A stretch of 64,000 nucleotides of DNA from Amorphophallus konjac (GCA_022559845.1 CM040121.1:570698140-570762139), one strand, 5' to 3'; shown: positions 9,859-20,701, counted from the stretch's first letter. The notes: generated by a model not told the origin, from the letters alone. Translations and numbers: made by a program.

Positions 9859-10352
9859 AAAGACACGCCCTGGGAAAGGTCGTGTCCACAGGAAGAGGAA
9901 AGACACGCCCTATGGTAGGTCGTGACTAAATGAAAACACGGCAGCGTGGCTGTCGTAAACTCTGTGAGGGGCTCACAGACCGTAGGAAAAACACGCCTTA
10001 GGGTTAGGCGTTTATAAATAAAGGACGCCTTCCAGTGAGGGCGTCAAAACTAAGAGGCACGCCCTGATGGAAGGCGCTGAAAATAAATAAAACGCCTCTG
10101 AGAGGGGCGTTAATTCCACAGACAGTATAATCAGCATGCAGCACACCGCAGTTATAGAAAAATACGCCCTGGAGATGGGCGTTAATTAATGAAACACGTC
10201 TCTGTAAGGGGCGCTAAATATCAAACGAGAAAATAATGAAGGTTATGCAAGCAGATGCAATAAAGAAACGCCCTTGAAGGGGGCGTTAATTCACGAAAAC
10301 ACGTCCCTGTGAGGGGCGTTAAATCAAAAGACGCCCTCGTCGAAGGCGTTAA
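9859..10352. repeat. ACGCC/GGCGT palindrome array in element 1 leader
   Basis: About 12 short inverted repeats, mostly 30-35 bases apart. Each has an arm ending in ACGCC (often ACACGCCC), a 6-9 base loop and a complementary GGCGT arm, commonly followed by AATT. Clear units start near 9991, 10023, 10090, 10160, 10266 and 10328. Loops vary freely while arms are kept, which points to selection or conversion on the palindrome, not a simple tandem repeat. Confidence 0.8.
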
Positions 10353-10424
10353 TAATCAACAATTGACTGATCCGGGAAGTGTGCAGAGTGCACAATGGAA
10401 GATGCCGCAGGGGCACAAAGGAAA

Positions 10425-10556
10425 GGGTACCGAGGGTACCGAGGGGAAAGGGCACACGAGGGTGCCTAAAGGGAAAGGACATACGAGGGTGTCAATGGGA
10501 AAGGACACACGAGGGTGTCAAAAGGGAAAGGGCACACAAGGGTGCCAATGGAGATG
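10425..10556. repeat. Hairpin minisatellite with covarying arms
   Basis: Five tandem units of about 30 bases, each with an inverted repeat around a short ACGAG-like loop, separated by GGGAAAG. Two units use GGCAC with GTGCC; two use GACAC or GACAT with GTGTC; the first uses GGTACC. The arm changes are complementary. Confidence 0.75.
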
Positions 10557-10581
10557 GTAATCAACAAGGAAAACAGTGGAT

Positions 10582-10599
10582 GTCCCACCGTGATCGCCA
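10582..10599 (-). promoter_or_regulatory. Primer binding site of element 1
   Basis: On the minus strand the sequence is TGGCGATCACGGTGGGAC, three bases after the LTR end. The TGG start is what a tRNA CCA tail requires. It is most like the 3' end of a tRNA-Arg, the primer type reported for Ogre/Tat relatives; the exact tRNA is not proven here. The identical site occurs in element 2. Confidence 0.8.
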
Positions 10600-10602
10600 A
10601 TT

Positions 10603-11942
10603 TGTAGATCTATTTAAAATCCACTTTTAAATATAAAAAAAAGAGTAATAGATATGATGAAATCAATAAAATAGCACGAGGTGCTAAAAGGAGGAGTTTG
10701 TGATCGCCAGAGGGTTTACCTCAATAAAAAAAAATAAGATCGCATGTACCTGGTGAACGATGTGATGCGGGATAAATGTGGATCTCTTCCTCCAACTCCA
10801 ATCGGCCGGCCGACGAAGTGGGTTTTCTTGATTGATTACCTTGTAAAAAAAAAGACAATAAAGACAAGTAAAAGAAAAGAGATCAGCCAAAGTGCAGTAG
10901 TATCAGTCAAAAACTAACATAAAAATAATGAAAAGACCTCAACATGCGCACCTTCTTTTTTGTTTTCTTTTAAAACCCCTTAAGAAGACTTAAGGGAAGG
11001 GGAGTTTGATGATAAAAAATGCAACAAAACGTGAACAAGGAATAGAGATATAAAGGACAGAGGGATGATGGTATGAATAAAAACAAAATAGAAGAAAGCT
11101 TGAGAACCCTGCTGTCCCTGGCGACAGTAAAGGGAAGAAACCGAATAGTGATGGATGAAGCACCGGATGTAGCTCAAAGGGATGCAGAGAGGGGAGGCAG
11201 CAAGGGATGAAGAAAGCTTCTGCCCGTGATGAAAGAAAACTTCTGAGCGCTCAATCCGCCGAATACTGAAGGTGCTTAACCTTCTGCACGATCGGTCAAA
11301 TTTTTAATTTATAATGCCTCAAACGGATGTGATCAAACCAAGGAAGGATAAGAATAGGCAATGAGGCATCCAGGGAAGGATCAAGATCAAGCAAGAGTCC
11401 AAAGACAGCAGGGAACTGTGAGGGAAAGATTGAAAAAGGAAGGACTCTGGACTAAAACACGCCTTAATACAGGGCGTCTTTTATGAATTGACGACCTTCA
11501 CAAAGACGTCTTCTTGAAACACGACCTAGGAAAGGGCGTTTCTTCCTGGATTTAATTTTGGAAACGAAACCCTGCCTTGTTTGAAAGCTCAAATAACACG
11601 CCCGAGATAACGGCGTTAATTAAAATCACGCCCTGAGAGAAGGCGTTACTCATAAAAGGCCTTTTATTTTGAAAATAGATAATCCCAGAAATTAAGGGAT
11701 AACACCAGGAATTCACGCCCTCACATACGGTCGTCCTTTCTTTGAAAACGCCCTACCACAGGTCGTTACTTTTAAAATTAACGCCCTTAATCAAGTCGTG
11801 AATCACAAAAATACAGGAAAAATGCAGAACAACTTACAAAAATAGAAAAACTTCATGTTATAGGAATATTGAAGTCTACTTGGGGCATTTATATAATAAC
11901 ATGAGATTTGATCAACAAAACGTCAATTTTGGCGTGTCTACA
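10603..11942 (-). repeat. 5' LTR of element 1 (1340 bp)
   Basis: On the minus strand it starts TGTAGACACG and ends TCTACA just before the primer binding site. The start matches the LTR starts of elements 2 and 3 and of the LTR fragments at 45111 and 59569, so these are related families. A candidate TATA (TTATAAATTA, minus) lies at 11305-11314; the palindromes lie upstream of it, in U3. A second TGGCGATCAC, identical to the first ten bases of the primer binding site, lies inside the LTR at 10700-10709. Confidence 0.85.
11455..11805. repeat. ACGCC/GGCGT palindrome array in element 1 LTR
   Basis: About eight inverted repeats of the leader type, starting near 11456, 11489, 11518, 11596, 11627, 11714, 11747 and 11780. 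Some arms are imperfect (GGTCGT, AGTCGT). They probably lie in U3. Confidence 0.78.
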
Positions 11943-13848
11943 AAGATGAGGGTGAAGAATATGAGGATGCGGCGGGCGCATACGCTAGCGGAATGAGGAG
12001 ATTCGACGAGCCGTCAACCGCCGTAGAAGAATCCACCAAAGAAGTCAACTTGGGGACTGAGGAAGACCCTAGGATCATCCTCATAAGTGACAACCTACCA
12101 CCCTCTGAAGAAGAGGCATTAATTGAGGTCCTCAAGGAATATAAGGACACGTTTGCATGGAGCTACGAGGATATGCCGGGTTTGGATTCAACCTTGGTCG
12201 AACACCGTTTAACCCTAAAAACGGGGTCCATCTCGGTAAAATAAAGGTTAAGGCGTTTCCACCCTCAGATGGCTTTGAAAATGAAGGAAGAGGTCGATAA
12301 GCTCCACAAAGCCAGGTTCATTAGAGTCGTTCTTTATCCTCAATGGGTGGCGAACATTGTCCCGGTCATGAAGAAAGATGAGAAAGTCAGGATTTGCATC
12401 GACTTCCGGGACCTTAACCGCGCGTGTCCAAAGGATGATTTTCCCTTACCTCACATTGATGTGTTGATTGATAACACGGCAGGTTTTGAGACCCTCTCTT
12501 TCATGGATGGATTTTCAGGATACAATCAAATTCGTTTGGCAGAAGAGGATCAGGAAAAGACGTCATTCACTACCCCTTGGGGAACATATTGTTACGTGGT
12601 CATGCCGTTTGGGTTAAAGAATGCTGGAGCTACTTACCAAAGAGCGATGATGGCCATATTTCATGACATGATGCACATATATCTGGAAGTGTATGTGGAT
12701 GACTTATTGGTGAAATCAAGGACCAGGATGGAACATCCAGAAGTTTTGGCTAAGGTCTTGCAAAGGTCAAGAGAATTCCAATTGAAAATGAACCCGAAAA
12801 AGTGTGTGTTTGGTGTGTCGTCAGGTAAATTGCTGGGGTTCATTGTGAGTAAAAGAGGGATCGAGATAGATCCCGACAAAGCCAAGGCTATCAGGGATAT
12901 GCCGCCTCCCAAGAATTTGAGGGAAGTCCGAGGTTTAATCGGCAGGCTGCAGTTTATTCGTCGGTTTGTGTCTCAACATTCACAAAGGTGTAGACCTCTC
13001 TACGAGTTGACCAAGTCAGGAGTAGAATTCCACTGGAATTCTAAATGTCAGAAAGCTTTTGAAGGGTTGAAGGAATATCTGGCTAGTCCACCCGTTCTCA
13101 TTCCACCTAAACCAGAAAAACCTCTGATCATTTACATCTCAGTCTTGGATGACTCCGTGGGAGCCGTCCTCGCACAAGCTGATGAAGAAGGCAAGGAACG
13201 GGCAACCTATTACTTGTCTAAACTTCTCAATCCCTGTGAGCAGAAGTACACCGTCATGGAGAAAACCTGTGCTGCCCTCGTTTGGGTGGTGCAGAAATTG
13301 AAGCACTACTTCTTGGCTCACGAGGTCCACTTGATTGCTTGGATGAATCCTATCAAATTCCTTCTGGAGAAAGCCGTCCTTACGGATAGGCTAGCACGCT
13401 GGTAAAGTTTTCTCTCTCAGTTCGACATCACCTACATCCAGCAAAAGGCGATTAAAGGTTATGCCATACCCGAGCATCTCGCTCACCATCCTCTTCCCAA
13501 GTTCGATCCCGTCCAATCAGAGTTTCCAGATGAGGAACTAATGTCCATCAACCAATCAGATGAGCCAATGTGGACACTATATTTTGATGGAGCTCTGAAT
13601 TCTCAAGGGAGAGGAATCGGCATCGCCCTCCTGTCGCCGAAAGGCCTCACATTCCTATTGGCATACCAGCTCAAATTTCCAGTCACCAACAATATAGCCG
13701 AATATGAAGCTCTTCTAGCTGGCCTAGGACTCGCTCATTCTTTTCGTATCACTGAGTTGCGAGTCGTAGGTGATAGTCAACTCATCCTTCGCCAGGTACT
13801 CACTAAGTATCGCACTCGCGATCCCAAACTCAAGCCATACCAAGATCT
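11943..13848 (+). pseudogene. Pol fragment of element 3 (RT, RNase H, part of archaeal-type RNase H)
   Basis: The coding sequence begins in the acidic stretch before RT, where element 1 inserted. It continues through RT (ICIDFRDLN, YVDDLLV), the first RNase H and most of the second (FDGALNSQGRGIG, GDSQLILRQ). Two in-frame stops, TAA at 12241 and at 13403, each replace the CAA expected from elements 1 and 2, as C-to-T changes would produce. Homology stops abruptly at about 13848 inside the second RNase H; the final acidic motif and all of integrase are missing. The open frame running on to 14032 is fused to unrelated sequence. Confidence 0.88.
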
Positions 13849-14291
13849 CTCGGGCGCGTCCCTCCTTGGGCGAGGATTTCCTCGTCCCTCTCCACCTTCA
13901 CCACGGTCGGGCCCACCGAACTCCATCGATCAAAAGAGAAGGAAGACGAAAAAGGGGCAAGCGCGTTTCGGCGGAAGGCGGGCTCGTTTGCGGGTAAGGC
14001 ACGGGAGAAGAAAGGACCACCCGTCGCTTTAAATTTAAAATCAAGGATTAAGACGCGTCCTCGCGCCTGGACGCGCCCTAAAGGGGGAAAAGGAAACAAA
14101 ATCCCCCCGTGCAAAGCATAGTTCCCCGCTGTTCAGGGCAAGGTCTCGCGGAGCGTGCCTCAAGGGACAACTCAGTGCAAAAAAGAAAGTGTGGGAGAGA
14201 GAAAAGTACACACAACACAAAAGCCATTTCCATTTCATATAATAGCCGAAAGTACATCATACAGTGAGAAGGGTGACGTCCAAGCAACTCT
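13849..14291. other. Noncoding junction between broken pol and antisense PMD gene
   Basis: No gene is visible. The left end is the deletion breakpoint in pol; the right end is the 3' untranslated part of the minus-strand PMD gene. One degenerate palindrome of the GGCGTCC family lies near 14053-14079. Confidence 0.5.
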
Positions 14292-17200
14292 CTAACTCTC
14301 ACCGTCACCCTCCTGGTCATCTCCTTCCTCCCTCCTCTGACGGAGATCCCTAGGGGGCCTCCGCGACCTCTGTGAACCCTGAGAAGCCGTGCTCGCCTCG
14401 CCCTGCGGTGGCACTCCAGCCTCGAAGGCGCGACGACGCTCCTCGGCCGAAGAGACCAGATAGCTGCCCATGGAAAAAGAACCAGACTGACGAAGTCGCG
14501 CCCCGCGTTCCTTCGCCCTCTGGTACCGCTCCTCGCTCTCCCGAAGCCTCCCCTCCGCCGTGCCAAGACTCAATCGGAGCTCCAGCAGCTGGGCTTCCAG
14601 AGCCCTCCTCTCGGTCTGATCCCGCTGTCGCTCCTCCCTCTCTCTCTCCCTCTCCTCTCTCTCTCTCATCGCCTCCCTCTTCGACAGCTCGAGGGCGATC
14701 CGCAGATCCAGCACGTCACGAGGGAGCTCCTCAGCCTCCCGTCGACGCTCCTCCTCCAGCTCCACAATCCGGGCGTCACGCTCCGCCACCCAAGCGTCGC
14801 GCTCCTGCTCAGCACGAACAGCACGGGCCAGGGCCTCCCGAATCTCGGCCACCTGTCAAAGCACGCATGGCACCATAAGAGAACAGTGATAGAAGGAAAG
14901 CAACCAGAAGGAGAGTCAGGGCCAAGCAAGCACTCACTCGAGCCTCGCGGTCACGCTCGGCCTCCTCAGCCCGAGCCACCGCATACGCCAGCTGCTCCTG
15001 GAGGGCAGAAACCTCCGGAGGAGGGCCCCGCGAACTGGAACCCGCTCCGCCAGCCATCCCGGCTGTCGCTGTCTGGTGGGCCCGCTGAAACACGGGGCAA
15101 ACGTCAGTCAAAGGCTAAGCATCAAAAATCCAGGTCACAAAAAAAATACATTGCATAAACTCACTAGGATCTCCAACTCCTGTCGGATGGCCACCAACTG
15201 TCGCCTGGCGTCCGCCAACTGGGCCCGCAGGTCGGCGATCATGGTATCACGAGCATCCTGCATTACACATAAGTTAGTGTCCCATGCATATACATATAGA
15301 AAGGTGGAGCAATTTCATTTCACTTACCCCTGCCATACCACCCAAGGAGAGGCGGTCCCCGTACGTAGCTCGGTACCGTCTCATGTAGTCTGTGCTGTCC
15401 TGTACGTGGGACACCACTGGGACCCCGCCCTGCTGCCAGTCCTGGTACTGTGCTGGGAAGCGCGTACGCCAGTCCACGATCTTCGCCTTCCCCTTGGTCT
15501 TCCGCCCAATGCGGGCCGGCGCATCTACGTCTACCCACTCCTGGGCCAGCCCCAACGTCCTCATGACCAGTCTAAGCCGCAGCGGCTCAATCTCGTTCAG
15601 GCAATGGACCCACACGTCCCGCCTGAAGCGAGGAAGACCCGCTACAACCCAGGGCTGGCCAGCATCGCCCATGCCCAGGTAGGGTCTCCACACCACCTGC
15701 ATCACCATACATACATCATGTTAGTTACCATTCAGTCACATGCATAAACACAAAAAAAATCATACGCATCATACCATGGCCTCGGGATACTCGCTCAGCT
15801 CCCGACGAAGTGACGCCAGCTGGTAGCCGTGGGGTGCTGCAACCACGACCGGCCTCCACTGCCGCGCCAGAGGCACGGCCCTCCTGTTCCCATGCCTAGC
15901 CCTCCCCATCGGGAAATAGTAATAGCTCCACACCTGCATCCATCATACATCATTAGTACAATAATTACATATTTAACTGTGGGAATGCATAAATAAAATG
16001 TTTACCTGGAGGAAAGGTGCGAAGCCGCTGACTGTCGTCTCCTTCTCCGAAGTCTGGGAGAGATCGGCAATCAGATGGGCAAGCAGAGCCGCTCCCCACG
16101 CATAGTGCCCTACTCTGTCCAGATCCGCCAAGATCCCGAGGAAACGGCAGTGGATGCCATCCCCCTTCGTCCCCAGCAGAAGGCGGCCCAGGAAGAAGAA
16201 AAGAAACCTCCGAAGGTCTAGATCCACCAGCTCCCTCTCGCTCGGATCCTGGGTGAAAGCTGCACGAGCATCCCCCTCCAATCGAGCCAAGAACTCCGCT
16301 CCAGTCTCGCTAACCCGCTGACGCGGGTCGACGAATCCGAGCGCCTCCATGATCTCCACTCGGCCGACTACCCTGCTGTCTCTATCAGTCACGCTCGTCT
16401 CTAACCACAGCAGGTCCAGGGCACTCTCTCGGTAGTCGGGGTAGGTGACCCCGCTGACTGCCTCTCCGTCAACTCGTAGCCCGGTGATCCGAGCCACGTC
16501 CTCCAGTGACGGCACCATGTGCCCCCAGGGCATCAGAAACGCCCGGCGCGGTGCGTGCCACCGCTCCCTCAATGCCTGGATAAGAGGAAGGTCGAGCCGG
16601 AAGGGCTCGATCCTAAGGAAAGCTCCAAAGCCCATGGCGTCCACACGCGCCCTCTGAAAATCCGGCAGCCCACGGTATGCTGCCACCACCAAGGACCAGC
16701 TGATCCGGCCCTTCATCACGCCCTGCAAACCACAAAACCAACAAAGAACACATCAGCATCATGAACAGTCATAAAACAATAACACTGTATATATACTACT
16801 TATTCTTTTATTTTATTTTTTTATATTTTTAAAAATATTTATATTTTCTTGTGGAGGCGTCCAGGCCCCTGGACGCCTCCTCTTTTTTTCCTTTATTTTG
16901 TTTTTTTTAGAAAAACAAAGCCAAAACAAGAAAAATATATTAAAAATATATATATTATCATGGAGGCGTCCTGGAGCCAGGACGCCTCCTTATTTTTATT
17001 ATATTTCAATTACTTTTCGTAAATAAATAAATAACCAAAAATAAAAAGAAAACGTGGAGGCGTCCAGGCCCCTGGACGCCTCCTTCTCTCACTACCCGCC
17101 TTTCTCTCACAGCCTCTCGCACACCCGTTTTAGCCTATTGAACCACAAAGTGAGAATTCCGAGGTACTTACCGGGTCGTGATCGTCCTCTCCCGCGTCAC

Positions 17201-17363
17201 CAGCATCCGCAGCGGCCTCCGCGGCCAGGAGAGGCACCTCTATCTCCTCCCCCGCAGCAACCTCCTCTGCTGCGGCCTCCTCGGCATCATCCCTCAACCT
17301 CCTCGCACGACGAGCCAGTCGTTTCCGCTTCTCTGGACCCTGACTCGATCCTCCTCGCTCCAT
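14292..17363 (-). CDS. Plant mobile domain (PMD) coiled-coil protein, 7 exons, antisense in element 3
   Basis: Predicted exons, in transcript order, are 17363-17172, 16722-16006, 15933-15775, 15696-15328, 15257-15165, 15084-14938 and 14852-14292. All introns are GT-AG and phase 0, giving 745 residues without a stop. Residues 1-64 are a charged exon. Residues 65-479 form a plant mobile domain (aminotransferase-like, PF10536 family by recognition), with AYRGLPDF, ERWHAPRRAFLMPWGHM, LEDVARITGL and NEIEPLRLRLVMRTLGL. Residues 480-700 are a strong Arg/Glu coiled coil, and the tail is acidic. It is antisense to the element's pol. PMD proteins in plants are linked to transposons and to silencing or growth control; this one's role is unknown. 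A TATA box lies 79-86 bases before the ATG. Element 2 carries a homologue. Confidence 0.8.
16853..17083. repeat. Three GGAGGCGTCCAGG palindromes in intron 1 of the PMD gene
   Basis: Near-perfect 28-base palindromes at 16853-16880, 16962-16989 and 17056-17083, each GGAGGCGTCC plus centre plus its complement, separated by AT-rich spacers. They are the same as those in the U3 of the element 2/3 LTRs. All lie inside intron 1 (16723-17171), so they are transcribed and could form hairpins in the pre-mRNA. Confidence 0.9.
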
Positions 17364-17441
17364 TGGGACTAAGAATGGGTCGTTTGGAGTGGCTGGACGG
17401 TCAGAATGAACAGTATAAGTGAACAGGGGGGAGGCCCCCCC

Positions 17442-17449
17442 TATATATA
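17442..17449 (-). promoter_or_regulatory. TATA box of antisense PMD gene
   Basis: On the minus strand TATATATA lies about 80 bases before the ATG at 17363. An upstream in-frame ATG at 17456 would put the TATA inside the coding region, so 17363 is preferred. Confidence 0.6.
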
Positions 17450-17464
17450 GAATCACCTTTTATT

Positions 17465-17688
17465 GGGGCGTCCAGGCGTCTGGACGCCCCCACAATTTTT
17501 TTTTTTCAAAAAAATTCAAAAAAATAGGGGCGTCCAGGCGCCTGGACGCCCCCAAAAATAAAATAAATAAAAAATAAAAAAATCAAAATAGGGGCGTCCA
17601 GGACCCTGGACGCCCCCAAAAATAAATTGTCAAAAAAATAATAAAATAATTAAATAAAATTAGGGGCGTCCAGGCCCCTGGACTCCCC
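17465..17688. repeat. Four GGGGCGTCCAGG palindromes upstream of the PMD gene
   Basis: Palindromes of 26 bases at 17465-17490, 17527-17552, 17591-17616 and 17663-17688, spaced about 60-70 bases apart in A-rich DNA just upstream of the TATA. Outer arm bases are GGGG/CCCC here, compared with GGAGG/CCTCC in the intron copies, so both arms changed together. The position is that of an upstream promoter array. Confidence 0.9.
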
Positions 17689-17856
17689 CATAATAAAAAA
17701 TTTTCAAAAAAATATATTTATATAAGAATATGTATGTAATCCGAACAAAATGAAAAACACAAAGAAAAAGAAAAACCATAAAAAAGATAATAATTAAGGG
17801 GACGGGGGTCCGAAACATCCATGCCAGATTTTATTCCATCAGAAAAACAGAGTGAA

Positions 17857-19265
17857 CTACATCAGGGGCTTAGGCGCTTTAGGCCTTAACTTCCCCAGTT
17901 CGGTTACATAAGCCCTCCACGGCTCGCATTCTTCCACCACGTGCGCTGAGACTTTTCCCGCAACACTTGTCTTCCAGGGAGCTTTAATGGCCTTCGCTTC
18001 CTTCGCGTCCGCTTCAGTGCCCAACTCCCTTTTCATCAAAGGAACAATGCCAGTCGGTGGCGGGAACGAATGGCGTGGGATGCCAATCTGGATGCAGCAC
18101 CGATGCGCGTTGTAAAGAACAAACTCGGTCACGCCGATCAGTTGAACATCAACTTCGGGAGAAGGCCTCATGAGGAGATCAAGCGAAAGCAAACATGCCG
18201 GTGCGCAAGTAAAGAAGCCTTGTGTCACGGTGAAGAAGTGAGACCGCAAGTCTTCACGTTTCTTCAGCCACGGAACGCGGTTCACTACAGGACCACCGAA
18301 GCCTAACACGTCGGCTATGTGGTGAAGCGGGCTTTGTTGGAAGAGCTTCGAAGCAGTTGGCATTCCCTCGCGGTAGTCGAATTTGAAATGCAAATCCAGC
18401 CAGCAATTCAAGACAAGTGCACAACCAAATGGAGGCTTACCCATGCTCGAGGCAGTAAGGCCACTATACAGGTAGGCGAGGACAACGGGTCCCACCCTCT
18501 TTCCACGCCAAATCCCGCAGATAGCACTCAGTTGGTCTTCCTCCACTATGTTGTCGGTATAAGGAAACAAGAGAGCACCCGCCAGACAGATAGTGAACCC
18601 CTTCATGATTCCCTCCAAATAGTCATCGTCTGGTGACCCTCTCAGGGCGTTCATGACCCACTCCGCAAGCTTTTGGAGATCGATCCCCTTCTGATTACGG
18701 ACCTTCTTAGCTGCGTCGGGCGGCATGAAGCTTCCAAGGACGCTTTCAGAAGTACCCCGTGTCAGCATCCGCATAGCCTTCACCTTCCCGTCACTCTTGA
18801 ATTTCTTCAAACCAAGCAGAAGTTCCACCTCCTCGAGGAGGATGGTCACCTCGAAGGTCGGGAAGATAAAAGTGTGGGTCTGGGGATGCCAGACCTCCAC
18901 TAGCGCGCACATAGCCGCCCAGTCCATACGAATCTTCTCGTAATGCTTGGCGTGAATAAGGAGCCCCAGCAAATGCCACTTCGAGAGTATGGCCCTCATG
19001 CCAATGGAGATATTGGAAGTCAGCTTTGAAAGCCATGGCAGCTTGGAAAACTTCCTCGGGCCTGGGAAGAGTGGATATGGCTGGAAGAGGAAAGAAGAAG
19101 AAATGAAGGAAGTAAGAAGAAGGTTCACGTGGAGAAATTTGAAAAGAGTCAGCTTACCATATGCGACATGATCGTCCCACTCAGATGACCCTCGAGGTCG
19201 GAAAGTCGCCTAATCTCGCTGCTAGGCTTGCTCCTCTTCATAACGCGGGAAGACTCTCCTTCCAT
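17857..19265 (-). CDS. Second PMD-like (DUF7745-type) gene, 2 exons, antisense in element 3
   Basis: Exon 1 is 19265-19158 (36 residues, MEGESSR...RRLSDLEGH) and exon 2 is 19080-17857, joined by a phase-0 GT-AG intron, giving 443 residues. Residues 86-127 carry the PMD-like signature (DWAAMCALVEVWHPQTHTF, then LLEEVELLLGL), parallel to the WHAPRRAFLMPW...LEDVARITGL block of the neighbouring gene but strongly diverged. It resembles a plant domain family often annotated DUF7745 near retrotransposons; that assignment is from memory and moderate. There is no coiled coil. The gene sits between the other antisense gene and the 3' LTR. Exon 1 is clearly related to exon 1 of the PMD gene in element 2. 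Confidence 0.72.
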
Positions 19266-19353
19266 CCTGAAGATCTCTATATTCTCCGCTCCTTCCTCTC
19301 CTGAGCTTCCAAAACCCACCTTGGTGCATTTGAATGAACTAGCCTAAGGGGAG

Positions 19354-19361
19354 TTCTTATA
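19354..19361 (-). promoter_or_regulatory. TATA box of second antisense gene
   Basis: On the minus strand TATAAGAA in the context CCTATAAGAACTCC lies 89 bases before the ATG at 19265. Confidence 0.55.
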
Positions 19362-20440
19362 GGAAGGGAAGGGTGCTACAGGACAGAACATGTCACATCA
19401 GTGGTCATTGTCAAGATTTTGTCTGGATCTCCTTTGAACTGTGGTGCGATTCTGCTACCTTTTGATGTTGCTAACCTTTGCTGGTCTGTGCAGGTTTTAC
19501 TAACGGACGTGTTTGTCCTATCTCCTGTCCCACCTTTCATTGGTTGGTCCCACCATGTCATGCATCATAGTATATGATACCTACGCTACTAGAACATGTC
19601 AAGGACCTTGCGGCCCGAACGAATCTGGGATTTGAGTTCCCCTTCAACAAAAACGGTGATGATCCCGGAAGAGTTTGAGTTGTACGGATAGGCCGTTAAT
19701 TTGTGGTAGCATGGGGACGACGGTTCCGTTCAGTGAGTTGGTGCGTGGATAAACGGGCCCCAGCCCAGTATCAGCTCACCGGATCGGTATCCTGACCCGT
19801 TCTTCACAAGTTAACAATATTATCCTTGGCTATTTTCTAATTTAGTTTGTTTTGAATTTTTCCTTAAACCCGGCATGCATTCATATAGGACTTGATTTAT
19901 TGCGGAAGATCATTCAAGTGATTCGATTGTGAAAGCTGTTGTGTTTCAATGCCCACAAATATGAGATATTCCACTCCGAATGAAATACTGAGTTCCCTTG
20001 AGACAGCCCTACGCTGCTCTTCCAAAGGAGACCCTTGTTTGGACAGACCCTCAGATATTCCTTTACCCTTTTTTTTTTGACCCACCTTGGCCGCAGCACT
20101 TCCACATTGGCTGGTAACCGCTCTCCAAAGGTGAAACCTCCGGTTTACGACCCAGGTACTTCCACACCGAGAAGTTGGTCTCCTTTTGTTTCGTGCCTGA
20201 GCGCACATCTCACCTTCCCTTATTTGATCTCCGTCCAAGCAATCGTCAATATTTGAAAGATCTTCTTCAAGGTCGCCTCATTGAAACTCCAAGGAAAGAT
20301 TCCAAACAGTAACGTCAAAAGCGTGTCTCATCACACCTTGGCATCGACTTATCAGTCCGCTCCCACTCCATTTCACTCCACTTCGATACCATTCCACTAC
20401 GTATCGCTCCCTTGCAAAGCAGACGCCAAGGCGGGGCAGC
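19362..20440. other. Noncoding 3' internal end of element 3
   Basis: About 1.1 kb with no recognisable gene; short open frames on both strands have no family features. Just before the LTR is a weak purine-rich tract (AAGGCGGGG, 20428-20436) that could be the polypurine tract. Confidence 0.5.
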
Positions 20441-20701
20441 TGTAGACACGTCATTCCTGATGTCTCCTGAGAAAGTCTCATATTACTATACGACGCCCCG
20501 CGACGGCTTACGCATTTCGAATCACTTGAGTACTTCCTTTTCTTGAGTCTTCTTCCGCCCTTTTCGGCATCCGGAATCGTCTCATCACGGCATTCGGACG
20601 GCATCAACACCAGTCAGACGCATCAAAAGGTTCCGGAATCAAGAAGGGGGTCTACCGGGCGGCCACCGACGCCTGATCCGAGGACCCGGTTGGGTCTTAA
20701 T

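Larger units (their letters stand above)
9333..10581 (-). other. 5' leader of element 1 (PBS to gag)
   Basis: About 1.25 kb without a gene. It contains the palindrome array at 9859-10352, a hairpin minisatellite at 10425-10556, and at about 9580-9660 a block also present in the leader of element 2 (38800-38880), recognisable by GTACAACCAGCCC and GGGGACTTA on the plus strand. The shared block may be a packaging, dimerisation or splice signal, but this is inference. Confidence 0.7.
1..11942 (-). mobile_element. Element 1: Tat-lineage Ty3/gypsy LTR retrotransposon, left end cut by window
   Basis: Read on the minus strand, the order is 5' LTR (10603-11942), primer binding site, long leader with palindromes, gag, protease with G-patch, RT with two RNase H domains, integrase and a noncoding 3' part that runs off the left edge. 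An archaeal-type RNase H after the usual one, and the order ending in integrase, identify the Tat lineage (established knowledge). The base after the LTR, 11943, lies in the pol of another copy on the plus strand, so element 1 inserted into element 3. The right-hand target duplication would be AAGAT at 11943-11947; its partner is outside the window. Single-base frame breaks at gag/protease and at RT/integrase suggest it is no longer autonomous. Confidence 0.9.

Noticed and set aside
9859..10352. CRISPR-like regular palindromic array
   Set aside because: The units are imperfect hairpins inside a plant retrotransposon leader. Spacers are AT-rich fillers and no cas genes exist.
13541..14032. 163-residue plus-strand gene
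   Set aside because: It is the RNase H fragment of element 3 fused at a deletion point to unrelated DNA.
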